From assembly GCA_017882935.1 (NCBI GenBank), contig JADGOP010000132.1, positions 1 through 6,721 on the forward strand: a stretch of DNA of 6,721 nucleotides. The letters are read 5' to 3'. A model generated the notes under the pieces. That model searched no databases. It worked only from the letters and a program-made list of their open reading frames with translations, and was not told the origin of the DNA. This document shows positions 1 to 5,999 of this stretch, in pieces (position 1 is the first letter of the stretch; each line of letters begins with the position of its first letter). Both the position numbers and the translations under genes were made by a program. The DNA comes from Actinomycetota bacterium. Lineage in GTDB: Bacteria; Actinomycetota; Acidimicrobiia; Acidimicrobiales; Iamiaceae.

Positions 1-290
1 CGGCCGCCCGAGTAGGGGCCGAACAGGGGCGGGTGGGGGAACGAGTGGCGGACGATGATCTCGGCGATGGCGTAGTCGCCGACCGGGTGCCACGTGGTGG
101 CCAGCAGCGCCGCGCCGGCGGCGAGCAGCACCACGGAGGCGGCGAGCGCGGGGAGGGCTTCGAGCCACCGGCGCCCGCGCTCGTCCTGCTCCGACCCGTG
201 CGGCTCGGTGGGCGTGGTGGGCCCGTCGATCGCGGCGGGCGCTCCGTCGGGACCGGTGGCTTCGACCTTCGGGGAGGTGGGGACAGACAC
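1..290 (-). CDS. Membrane protein, probable GT-C/PMT-like glycosyltransferase family (N-terminal 96 residues; cut by window edge)
   Basis: Reading the reverse complement from GTG at 290-288 gives an open frame of 96 residues that continues past the left edge. An in-frame TGA lies at 299-297, so GTG 290 is the only usable start. It sits one base after the thioesterase stop (TGA-G-GTG), with GAGCTGAGG just upstream as a possible ribosome site, so the two genes are very likely one translationally coupled operon. Residues 1-41 are polar and Pro/Thr/Glu-rich, presumably cytoplasmic. About 45-66 (ALPALAASVVLLAAGAALL) is a clear transmembrane helix. It is followed by GDYAIAEIIVRHSF and PPLFGPYSGG. 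An acidic residue after the first helix and a 'PL.GPYS' motif are typical of actinobacterial multi-spanning GT-C-like membrane proteins, which transfer sugars from lipid carriers. That family assignment is inference from this short piece; that it is a membrane protein is well supported. Confidence 0.72.
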   Translation of the reverse strand, partial: MSVPTSPKVEATGPDGAPAAIDGPTTPTEPHGSEQDERGRRWLEALPALAASVVLLAAGAALLATTWHPVGDYAIAEIIVRHSFPHPPLFGPYSGG

Positions 291-291
291 C

Positions 292-669
292 TCAGCTCAC
301 GCGCTCGAGGAAGCGCTCGCGGTCGACGAGCACCCTTGTGACCTTGCCGGCCGCCACCAGCCCGCGGCTGTCGGACACGCTGACCGTGAACAGCAGGCGG
401 CGCCCGTCGATCTTGTCGAGCGTGGCCTCGGCCGTCACCGTCTCGCCGACGCCCGACGGCGCCACGTGGGAGATCTGCACGCCGGTGCCCACCGTGGTGT
501 GGTGCTCGGGGAGCCGGCCCTGCGTGGCCCGCACGCTGGCCTGCTCGCACAGCGCGATGACCCGCGGCGTGGCGAGGACCGGCACGTCGCCGACATCGAG
601 GTGCTGCGCCGTGTCGAGGTCGGTGACGGTGAGCGTCGCCGACGCGGACAGGCCGGGTTCCACGGGCAT
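292..669 (-). CDS. FlK-like hotdog-fold acyl-CoA thioesterase (125 aa)
   Basis: The protein starts MPVEPGLSASATLTV and fits a small single-domain hotdog thioesterase in length and pattern. It matches the fluoroacetyl-CoA thioesterase FlK group: ATP at 33-35, LCEQASVRA at 40-48, QISHVAPSGVGETV at 65-78, then a DGRRLLF strand. Thr34, Glu42 and His68 lie in the order and spacing (8 and 26 residues) that I recall for the FlK triad Thr-Glu-His. The likely role is hydrolysis of a small acyl-CoA to acid and CoA in the cytoplasm; the substrate cannot be read, and the general family does not imply fluoroacetate. The frame stays open upstream to position 783, but the conserved part begins at ATG 669. 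That ATG has no Shine-Dalgarno site and lies 6 nt after a TATCGT -10-like hexamer, so it may be leaderless. It is first in a minus-strand pair with the membrane protein. Confidence 0.85.
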   Translation of the reverse strand: MPVEPGLSASATLTVTDLDTAQHLDVGDVPVLATPRVIALCEQASVRATQGRLPEHHTTVGTGVQISHVAPSGVGETVTAEATLDKIDGRRLLFTVSVSDSRGLVAAGKVTRVLVDRERFLERVS

Positions 670-674
670 CGGGG

Positions 675-681
675 TACGATA
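675..681. promoter_or_regulatory. Candidate bidirectional -10 element between thioesterase and tldD
   Basis: The heptamer TACGATA reads as TACGAT on the plus strand and TATCGT on the minus strand, both fitting TANNNT, in an otherwise GC-rich 116-bp divergent gap. On the minus strand the hexamer ends 6 nt before the thioesterase ATG, as expected for a leaderless transcript. On the plus strand, initiation would fall near 687, giving tldD a leader of about 100 nt. I see no convincing -35 on either side, so this is a candidate only. Confidence 0.4.
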
Positions 682-775
682 AGCCGCTCTGTCGACCGGG
701 AGCGAACGGGTCGTGGTGCGCCGGGCGCGGTCGCGTGCGGCGGCCCCGAATCGAGGCTGCCGACAACGCCCCTCT

Positions 776-780
776 GGAGG
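776..780 (+). promoter_or_regulatory. Ribosome binding site that fixes the tldD start
   Basis: GGAGG is followed by 5 nt (CACCT) and GTG at 786. This is the strongest Shine-Dalgarno sequence in the window. It selects GTG 786 over the in-frame ATG at 735, which would add 17 residues (MRRPRIEAADNAPLEAP) not expected in the family. Confidence 0.75.
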
Positions 781-785
781 CACCT

Positions 786-2192
786 GTGCCCGCTGCCGGC
801 CTCATCGACGACGACGTCGTCACCCGGGTCCTGTCCGCCGCCCTGCGCACCGGGGGCGACTTCGCGGAGGTCTTCGCCGAGGACAAGCGCTCGTCGTCGG
901 CCTACCTCGACGACGGCAAGATCGAGGAGCTGTCGTCGGGCCGCGACCGCGGCGCCGGCATCCGGGTCGTCGTGGGCGAGACCACCGGCTTCGCCCACAC
1001 CGCCGACCTGTCCGAGACCGGCCTGCTCGCCGCGGCCGAGGCCGCGGCCGCTGCGGCCCGCGAGGGTGGGGCCGGCACCCGCACGGTGGCCCTCACCCGC
1101 ACCGAGGTGCGCCACCCGAGCCCGGCGCAGATCCAGCCGTCCGACGTCGCGAAGGCCACCAAGGTGGCGCTGCTGCAGCGGGCCGACGGCGCCGCCCGCG
1201 CCGCAGGGGGCGACATCCGGCAGGTGTCGGCGAGCTACGCCGACAGCCGGCGCCGCATCCTCATCGCCAACTCCGACGGCCTCCTGACCGGCGACGACCA
1301 GGTGCGCACGCTGTTCACCGTCGGCGCCGTGGCCCTCGGCGACACGGGCATGCAGACGGGCCGCGAGAGCATCGGCCACACCATCGGCTTCGAGCTGTTC
1401 GACCGCTACGACGTCGAGGAACTGGCACGCGCCGCCGCTGAGCGGGCGCTCACCAAGCTCGCGGCGCGGCCGGCGCCCACCGGCGAGCTGCCCGTCGTGA
1501 TCGGCCCGGGCGGCGGTGGCGTGCTGTTCCACGAGGCGTGCGGCCACGGCCTCGAGGCCGACCTCATCGCCAAGGGCGCCTCGGTGTTCAAGGACCGCCG
1601 CGGCGAGCAGGTCGCCTCGCCGCTCGTCACGCTCGTCGACGATGGCACCGTCGCCACCGAGTGGGGCGCGTTCGGCTGCGACGACGAGGGCACCCCGGCA
1701 CAGCGCAACGTGCTGATCCAGGACGGCATCCTCACCGACTACATGTGGGACTTCCTCCGCTCCCGCAAGGAGGGCCGGCCCCGCTCGGGCAACGGCCGCC
1801 GCCAGAGCTACCAGCACCTGCCCATGGTGCGCATGACCAACACCTTCATCCTCGACGGTCCCGACGACCCGGCCTCGATCGTGTCGGGCACCGAGCACGG
1901 CGTCTACGTGGCCAAGCTCGGCGGCGGCCAGGTCAACACCGCCACCGGCGACTTCGTCTTCGGCATGACCGAGGCGTACCTCATCGAGAACGGCGAGATC
2001 ACCGAGCCGCTGCGTGAGGGAAACCTCATCGGCAACGGGCCGGAGGTGCTCCAGAACATCGAGGCCGTGGGCAACGACTTCGAGTTCGGTCCGCCCGGGA
2101 CGTGCGGCAAGGACGGCCAGGGCGTCCCCGTCGGCGACGGCGTGCCCACGCTGCGGGTGTCCAAGCTCACCATCGGCGGGTCCGCGGCATGA
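786..2192 (+). CDS. tldD: TldD, catalytic zinc-metalloprotease subunit of TldD/TldE (468 aa)
   Basis: TldD pairs with TldE to form a cytoplasmic metalloprotease that unfolds and cleaves peptides through a narrow channel. In Escherichia coli it matures microcin B17 and degrades the antitoxin CcdA. Here the N-terminal domain (about 1-200) contains the DFAEVFAE and GAGIRVVVGETTGFAHTADL stretches. The catalytic domain carries VLFHEACGHGLEADLI, giving an HEXXXH zinc motif (His249, Glu250, His254). Near the C-terminus, TCGKDGQGVPVGDGVPTLRV supplies the family's third zinc ligand, Cys440. The end LTIGGSA is also typical, and the length is close to E. coli TldD (about 480). All catalytic residues are intact. 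The stop overlaps ATG 2189 (ATGA), which opens a 26-codon mini-ORF rather than tldE directly. The natural substrate is unknown; no recognisable RiPP biosynthesis genes are in view. Confidence 0.95.
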   Translation: MPAAGLIDDDVVTRVLSAALRTGGDFAEVFAEDKRSSSAYLDDGKIEELSSGRDRGAGIRVVVGETTGFAHTADLSETGLLAAAEAAAAAAREGGAGTRTVALTRTEVRHPSPAQIQPSDVAKATKVALLQRADGAARAAGGDIRQVSASYADSRRRILIANSDGLLTGDDQVRTLFTVGAVALGDTGMQTGRESIGHTIGFELFDRYDVEELARAAAERALTKLAARPAPTGELPVVIGPGGGGVLFHEACGHGLEADLIAKGASVFKDRRGEQVASPLVTLVDDGTVATEWGAFGCDDEGTPAQRNVLIQDGILTDYMWDFLRSRKEGRPRSGNGRRQSYQHLPMVRMTNTFILDGPDDPASIVSGTEHGVYVAKLGGGQVNTATGDFVFGMTEAYLIENGEITEPLREGNLIGNGPEVLQNIEAVGNDFEFGPPGTCGKDGQGVPVGDGVPTLRVSKLTIGGSAA

Positions 2193-2269
2193 GCGAGGCG
2201 AAGCCGAGCGAACCGATGAACACGGTGATCTTCTGCGGAGCGCAGATCGACGACTGGAGCGGCCGATGA
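2189..2269 (+). CDS. 26-residue mini-ORF coupled to both tldD and tldE
   Basis: ATG 2189 overlaps the tldD stop (ATGA 2189-2192), and its own TGA (2267-2269) overlaps the tldE ATG (ATGA 2266-2269). The peptide begins MSEAKPSEP, continues MNTVIFCGAQ and ends IDDWSGR. It has one Cys, one Trp and no transmembrane segment. In this frame 23 of 26 codons end in G or C. Of the alternatives, one frame hits stops and the other has only about half G/C third positions. This is the coding signature of the genome, though the ORF is very short. A second in-frame ATG at 2216 would give 17 residues. The Shine-Dalgarno before 2189 is weak, so translation would rely on ribosomes finishing tldD. It may be a passenger of the 77-bp repeat-like unit that maintains coupling, or a genuine peptide. 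No known family is recognised. Confidence 0.45.
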   Translation: MSEAKPSEPMNTVIFCGAQIDDWSGR

Positions 2270-2273
2270 GCGA
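2189..2273 (+). repeat. 77-bp MIRU-like unit bounded by direct repeats ATGAGCGA
   Basis: ATGAGCGA occurs at 2189-2196 and again at 2266-2273, exactly 77 bp apart. Deleting one 77-bp period would restore a simple ATGA overlap between tldD and tldE, the arrangement usual for this kind of gene pair. Inside are GAGCGAGGCGAAGCCGAGCG, an internal ATGA (2216) and a perfect 6-bp hairpin, TCTGCG-GAG-CGCAGA (2232-2246). Mycobacterial MIRUs were described as short units (77 bp at senX3-regX3) inserted at DTGA coupling sites with small ORFs overlapping both neighbours. Architecture and length agree; homology of sequence is not shown, and only one copy is seen here. Confidence 0.45.
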
Positions 2274-3609
2274 CGAGCTGCTGGCCATCGCCGATCGGGT
2301 CATCGGCTGGGCGCACGACGGCGAGCAGGTCGAGGTGGTCGTCGGCAAGAGCCGCTCCACCGAGATCCGGGTCTACGAGGGCGACATCGAGTCGCTGTCG
2401 TCGGCCGAGTCGCAGGGTCTCGGGGTGCGCGTCGTCGTCGACGGGAAGCAGGGCTTCGCCTACGCCGGCAGCCTCGACCCCGACGTGCTGCACGAGGTCC
2501 TCGACGAGGCCCGCGACAACGCCGCCTTCGGCACCCCCGACGAGTTCCTCGGCCTGGCCGAGCCCGACGGCGTGCCGGTGCCCGACCTCGACCTCTACCG
2601 GCCGGGCCTGTTCGACGTCCCCACCGACCGCAAGGTGGCGCTGGCCCTCGACCTCGAGCGGGCCGTCCGTGCGGCCGACCCGCGCATCAGCGGCATCGAG
2701 GCGGCCGAGTACGCCGACGGCGTGAGCGAGGGCGTGGTGGTCACCACCACCGGCATCCGGGCCACCGGGCGCGACTCCGCCTGCTACGTGGGCGCCTACC
2801 CGCTCGCCACCGACGACGGCGACACCAAGACCGGCTTCGGGTTCTCGGTCGGCCGTGAGCCGTCCGAGCTCGACGTCGACGCAGCCGCGTCCGACGCGGC
2901 CCAGCGTGCCACCCGCCTGCTCGGCGCCGTCAAGCCCGCGGGCGGCCGCATGACCGTGGTCCTCGATCCCTACGTGACGGCACAGCTCATCGGGATCCTC
3001 GCCGGCACCATGAACGGCGAGGCCGTGCTCAAGGGCCGCTCCCTCTTCGCCGACCGGCTGGGCGACGAGATCGCCTCGTCGGTGTTCACGCTCGTCGACG
3101 ACCCCACCAACCCCCTCGCCTACACCGCCTCGCACACCGACGGCGAGGGTCTGGCCACGCGGCGCAACGTCCTCGTCGAGAACGGCGTCCTGCAGAAGTT
3201 CGCGCACAACGCCTACACCGCCCGCCGGTCGGGCACCGTCTCAACCGGCTCCGCTGTCCGTGGCTTCAAGAGCACCCCGGGCGTCGGTTGCCGGGCGGTG
3301 TCGCTGGTGCCCGGCACCAGGTCCCAGCCGGAGCTGCTGGCCGAGGTGGGCGACGGCATCCTGGTCTCGTCCGTGGCCGGGCTGCACTCGGGTGTCAACC
3401 CGGTCAGTGGCGACTTCTCCACCGGTGCCGAGGGGCTGCGCATCGTCGACGGCGTGCTCGGCCAGCCGCTGCGGGAGTTCACCATCGCCTCCACGCTCCA
3501 GCGCATGCTCAAGGACGTGGTGGCCGTGGGCAACGACGTCGAGTGGCTCCCCATGAGCGCGGCCGGCGTGAGCCTGGTGCTGCGCGACATCTCCGTCTCC
3601 GGCACCTGA
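2266..3609 (+). CDS. tldE: TldE/PmbA, non-catalytic partner subunit of TldD/TldE protease (447 aa)
   Basis: This is a TldD/PmbA superfamily protein that shares the architecture of the upstream TldD but lacks the zinc site. Residues 229-249 (MTVVLDPYVTAQLIGILAG) occupy the position of HEXXXH and contain no His or Glu. Family features seen are VEVVVGKSRSTEIRVYEGDI near the N-terminus, GLGVRVVVDGKQGFAYAG, RRNVLVENGVLQKFAHNAYT, GVNPVSGDFSTGAEGLRI and the C-terminal VVAVGNDVEWLP. Length matches E. coli PmbA (about 450). The role is to complete the heterodimer cavity and present peptides to TldD. The start is ATG 2266, with GGAG (2256-2259) six bases upstream; the frame remains open further upstream but overlaps tldD and is not family sequence. 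It is co-transcribed with tldD. Confidence 0.93.
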   Translation: MSDELLAIADRVIGWAHDGEQVEVVVGKSRSTEIRVYEGDIESLSSAESQGLGVRVVVDGKQGFAYAGSLDPDVLHEVLDEARDNAAFGTPDEFLGLAEPDGVPVPDLDLYRPGLFDVPTDRKVALALDLERAVRAADPRISGIEAAEYADGVSEGVVVTTTGIRATGRDSACYVGAYPLATDDGDTKTGFGFSVGREPSELDVDAAASDAAQRATRLLGAVKPAGGRMTVVLDPYVTAQLIGILAGTMNGEAVLKGRSLFADRLGDEIASSVFTLVDDPTNPLAYTASHTDGEGLATRRNVLVENGVLQKFAHNAYTARRSGTVSTGSAVRGFKSTPGVGCRAVSLVPGTRSQPELLAEVGDGILVSSVAGLHSGVNPVSGDFSTGAEGLRIVDGVLGQPLREFTIASTLQRMLKDVVAVGNDVEWLPMSAAGVSLVLRDISVSGT

Positions 3610-3626
3610 CCACAGTGGACCCGAAC

Positions 3627-3673
3627 TTCTGGGGACGGATGTGCGCGCCAGACGCACATATCCGTCCCCAGAA
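3627..3673. repeat. Long imperfect palindrome, REP-like (possible terminator of tldDE)
   Basis: Outer arms TTCTGGGGACGGAT (3627-3640) and ATCCGTCCCCAGAA (3660-3673) pair perfectly over 14 bp. An AT bulge (3658-3659) follows, then GTGCG/CGCAC, with a 7-nt loop CGCCAGA. It begins 18 bp after the tldE stop and precedes the sigma-factor gene. There is no T-tract on either side, so it is not a standard intrinsic terminator, although it may stop or stabilise the tldDE mRNA. Palindromes built on 'GGGGACRGA...TCYGTCCCC' are common dispersed REP-type repeats in several bacterial groups. Whether this is a genomic repeat cannot be told from one copy. Confidence 0.65.
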
Positions 3674-3694
3674 CGCGGAAAGGGGGGATCGGGT

Positions 3695-3726
3695 GCAAGG
3701 TTCCGGGTGGGTCGGGCGTCTAGACG
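3695..3726 (+). promoter_or_regulatory. Candidate ECF-type promoter of the sigma-factor gene
   Basis: GCAAGG (3695-3700), a 16-bp spacer and CGTCTA (3717-3722) resemble the GCAAC / CGTC pattern reported for SigE-type ECF promoters. Transcription would start near 3729-3730, at the GTG codon, giving a leaderless mRNA; that would explain the absence of a clear ribosome site. The -10 region lies in a perfect 10-bp palindrome, CGTCTAGACG (3717-3726). If real, it suggests autoregulation. Sequence support is modest. Confidence 0.3.
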
Positions 3727-3729
3727 TCC

Positions 3730-4266
3730 GTGCATGACGCGGCGGCCCCGGTGCCCGGTGCCCGACTCCAGGCGGTGACCCCCGGCGAGGGCGGGTCGTC
3801 GACGACGTTCGTCGACTGCTACCTCGCCCACCACGACGCCCTGGTGCGGCTGGCGTACGTGCTCACCGGGTCGGCCGACACCGCCCAGGACCTGGTGCAG
3901 GACGCGTTCGTCGGCCTGCACCGGCGCTGGGGCTCGGTCGACCAGCCGGTCGCCTACGTGCGGCGCAGCGTGGTGAACGGCGCCACCTCGCACCACCGCC
4001 GCACCGCCCGGACCCGCCGCAACGAGGTCCCCGGCGCCGACCGCGAGCGTCTCCTCGAGGCCGTGCCGTCACGCGCCGACCAGCCCGACGAGCTCGCCGA
4101 CGCGCTCCGCTCGCTGCCCGACCGCCAGCGGGCCGCCATCGTGCTGCGCTACTACGCCGACCTCCCCGACGCCGCCATCGCCGATGCCCTCGGCTGCCGC
4201 GTCGGCACCGTCGCATCCCTGATCCACCGCGGCCTGGCCGCCCTCCGAGAGGTGATCCAACCATGA
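3730..4266 (+). CDS. SigE-family ECF RNA polymerase sigma factor (178 aa)
   Basis: This is an alternative sigma factor with only regions 2 and 4. Region 2 spans about 27-97: FVDCYLAHHDALVRLAYVLTG, then DLVQDAFVGLHRRW (core-binding helix, 54-67) and a basic stretch to RRTARTRR. Region 4 spans about 121-175: ALRSLPDRQRAAIVLRYYAD, then the helix-turn-helix DAAIADALGCRVGTVASLIHRG, which reads the -35. The 'LRYYADL' and 'GTVxSxIHRGLAALRE' patterns are typical of the actinobacterial SigE-like family. GTG 3730 is taken as start because the candidate promoter suggests leaderless initiation there. Downstream GTGs at 3751 and 3775 remain possible, since residues 1-25 are not conserved sequence. The stop overlaps the next gene by ATGA (4263-4266), so the pair is coupled. 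The inducing stress is unknown. Confidence 0.92.
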   Translation: MHDAAAPVPGARLQAVTPGEGGSSTTFVDCYLAHHDALVRLAYVLTGSADTAQDLVQDAFVGLHRRWGSVDQPVAYVRRSVVNGATSHHRRTARTRRNEVPGADRERLLEAVPSRADQPDELADALRSLPDRQRAAIVLRYYADLPDAAIADALGCRVGTVASLIHRGLAALREVIQP

Positions 4267-5513
4267 GCGACGACGAGGACCTCACCGGTCGCCTGCGCGC
4301 GGGGTTGGCACGCGAGGGAGCGGCCGTCGCCCCCCGCGCCGACGTCGCCGACCTCACCGACCGCATCGCCACCCGCAGCCGGCGCAACCAGCGGGTGCTG
4401 TCGGTGGCCGCCGCGGTGCTGCTCATCGCGGGCGTGGCCACGGGAGTCGCCGTCGGCCGCAACACCGGTAGCCACACGACCACGCAGACCGCCGCGACGC
4501 AGCCCGAGGGTGGGGTGCACGGCCTGGTCCCGGGGGCCTCGGGTGGGGCCGACAGCATGATGGCCGGCCCGGAGGTCGCCGCGGGGTCGCTCACGAAGGT
4601 CCTGGTGCGGACCGCCAACGGCGTGACCCTGCGCGTGTACGCCGTCGGGAGTGGGACCGTCGGCGGACCGGTCGAGCCGCAGCCGTCGGGTGGGGCCCCG
4701 GCTCCGGTGCCCACCACGAAGCCCGGCCCGTGCACCGTCACGTCCGACACGTTCCAGGTGGAGGCCTCGACCGATGACGTGGCCGTGGCACAGCCCTTCG
4801 GCACCACGCTGACCGGTACCTCCACGACCGCCACCGAGCAGGTCGTCGGCGTCGCCGAAGGGCACCCGTTCGTGGTCGTCCTGGTGCGTGGATCGGGGAG
4901 CGCTGACCAGCGGGTGGTCGCGTCCGTCGGCTCGACCCGCGACGTCGCGATCGCCACGGCCCTCCCCGGTGACGCGGGCTGGGTGGCCGCCCTGGCCCTG
5001 CCGCTGGCGCCCGGCGCCACCACGCTGCCGGGGAGCATCGGGGTGGACTGGTCGCCGTCGACGGGGGGCGCCGAGCGACTCGCTCCGCTGCTCACGCTCA
5101 CCGAGCAGGCGCCGACCGCGAGCACGCCCCTCCCGAACGGTCAGAACTGCGGGTCCCCGACCCCGACCACGCTCCCGGGATCGGGGGAGTGCCTCAAGCT
5201 CCAGGTGCCAGGCGCGAGCACCTCGTCGTGCCCGAAGACCACGCTGCCGCCGACGTGCACCTACGTGAACCCGGGCGGACCCGCCGAGTCCGTGAAGCCG
5301 GGCGCCACGGCCCCCGAGCTGACGCCCGGCACCGTCTGCGGCTGCCCCACCACCACCAGCAGCTGCACGGCCCCCGCCTGCCCGGCGGACGCACCGTGTC
5401 CCACGACTCCGCCGTGCCGGCCGGACGTCAACTGCTCCGCGCCCACGCCCGGGCCCGGCGTCGCGGGCGGGGGGTCCGGCTCGTCGAGCGGTTCGTCCGG
5501 CTCGGCGAACTGA
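4263..5513 (+). CDS. Single-pass membrane protein with cysteine-rich extracytoplasmic tail; probable anti-sigma/sensor partner (416 aa)
   Basis: The N-terminus (1-43) is a charged cytoplasmic segment (MSDDEDLTGRLRAGLAREG, then DLTDRIATRSRRNQR). One transmembrane helix follows at about 44-64 (VLSVAAAVLLIAGVATGVAVG), and the rest is extracytoplasmic by the positive-inside rule. The exported part is Thr/Pro/Gly/Ser-rich. It holds one Cys at 157 and eleven between 296 and 391 in runs such as VCGCPTTTSSC and CPADAPCPTTPPC, then ends in a Gly/Ser tail. ATGA coupling to an ECF sigma gene and the helix position make an anti-sigma or signal-sensing role likely. However, no HXXXCXXC zinc anti-sigma motif is present and the cytoplasmic part is short, so function is inferred from context. 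The twelve cysteines could form disulphides or bind metal. No family is recognised for the exported domain. Confidence 0.8.
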   Translation: MSDDEDLTGRLRAGLAREGAAVAPRADVADLTDRIATRSRRNQRVLSVAAAVLLIAGVATGVAVGRNTGSHTTTQTAATQPEGGVHGLVPGASGGADSMMAGPEVAAGSLTKVLVRTANGVTLRVYAVGSGTVGGPVEPQPSGGAPAPVPTTKPGPCTVTSDTFQVEASTDDVAVAQPFGTTLTGTSTTATEQVVGVAEGHPFVVVLVRGSGSADQRVVASVGSTRDVAIATALPGDAGWVAALALPLAPGATTLPGSIGVDWSPSTGGAERLAPLLTLTEQAPTASTPLPNGQNCGSPTPTTLPGSGECLKLQVPGASTSSCPKTTLPPTCTYVNPGGPAESVKPGATAPELTPGTVCGCPTTTSSCTAPACPADAPCPTTPPCRPDVNCSAPTPGPGVAGGGSGSSSGSSGSAN

Positions 5514-5535
5514 GCTGCAGCGGGCGAGGAGTCCG

Positions 5536-5910
5536 TCAGGTGGAGGGGGTGGCGGCGGGGGCCTTGGTGTCGGCCTTCTTCGCCGCGTCGCTCCCGCTGC
5601 TGCCGTTGCCGCTCGACGAGCCCGACGAGTCGCCGCCCGAGCTGGAGGAGCTGCTGGTGCTGTCGCTCGACGAGGAGCTGCCGTCGCCGGAACCGGCTCC
5701 CGATCCCGAGCTCGCGCCGGCCGTGGCCTTCGAGCCCCTGCTGTCGGTCTTGTAGAAGCCGCTGCCCTTGAAGGCGATGCCGACGTTGCCGAACACCTTG
5801 CGCAGGGTGCCGCCACACCCGGGGCACTCCGTGAGGGCGTCGTCGGTGAACGACTGCACGACTTCGAGCGGCTCGCCGCAGTCCTTGCAGCGGTATTCGT
5901 AGGTGGGCAT
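5536..5910 (-). CDS. FmdB-family zinc-ribbon protein with disordered Ser/Gly tail; probable Ruc-like redox-regulated chaperone (124 aa)
   Basis: The start MPTYEYRCKDCG is the hallmark of the FmdB regulatory-protein family. Cys8/Cys11 and Cys29/Cys32 (CPGCGG) form a zinc ribbon, followed by the conserved RKVFGNVGIAFKGSGFYKTD. From about residue 57 to 106 the protein is almost entirely Ser, Gly and Asp; a short AAKKADTKAPAATPST end follows. M. tuberculosis Rv0991c (Ruc), beside galU, has the same zinc ribbon plus unstructured C-terminus. It was reported as an oxidation-activated chaperone that prevents aggregation and works with DnaK, and as repressed by HrcA. The divergent galU and a CIRCE-like operator here match that arrangement; the Ruc function is therefore inference from family and context. 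AGAGG lies 8 bases before ATG 5910, deciding the start. The stop codon is 22 bp from that of the convergent membrane-protein gene. Confidence 0.9.
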   Translation of the reverse strand: MPTYEYRCKDCGEPLEVVQSFTDDALTECPGCGGTLRKVFGNVGIAFKGSGFYKTDSRGSKATAGASSGSGAGSGDGSSSSSDSTSSSSSSGGDSSGSSSGNGSSGSDAAKKADTKAPAATPST

Positions 5911-5999
5911 CGGGGACCTCTGTGCGCACGCGATCGGGGGCCGGGACCGTCGGAGGGCAGCGCCGCCGGCGGAGAGCCCAGGGTCGTGGGAGGGCACGG

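Noticed and set aside
94..1287. Long plus-strand open frame of 397 codons
   Set aside because: It is Arg/Ala/Pro-rich nonsense sequence antisense to the thioesterase and out of frame with tldD, as expected from high GC content.
2014..2265. N-terminal extension of tldE upstream of ATG 2266
   Set aside because: The frame is open but overlaps tldD and the 77-bp unit, is not family sequence, and ATG 2266 has GGAG at proper spacing.
435..2360. 641-codon minus-strand open frame antisense to tldD
   Set aside because: It is a GC-driven shadow: it overlaps the clearly conserved tldD on the opposite strand and shows no recognisable domain.
3693..3737. 14-codon GTG ORF with a G-rich upstream run before the sigma gene, as a leader peptide
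   Set aside because: It overlaps the candidate promoter and the sigma start, has no regulatory codon run, and is short enough to occur by chance.
5514..5535. Terminator between the convergent genes
   Set aside because: Only 22 bp with a small GCTGCAGC palindrome and no stable stem or T-tract.
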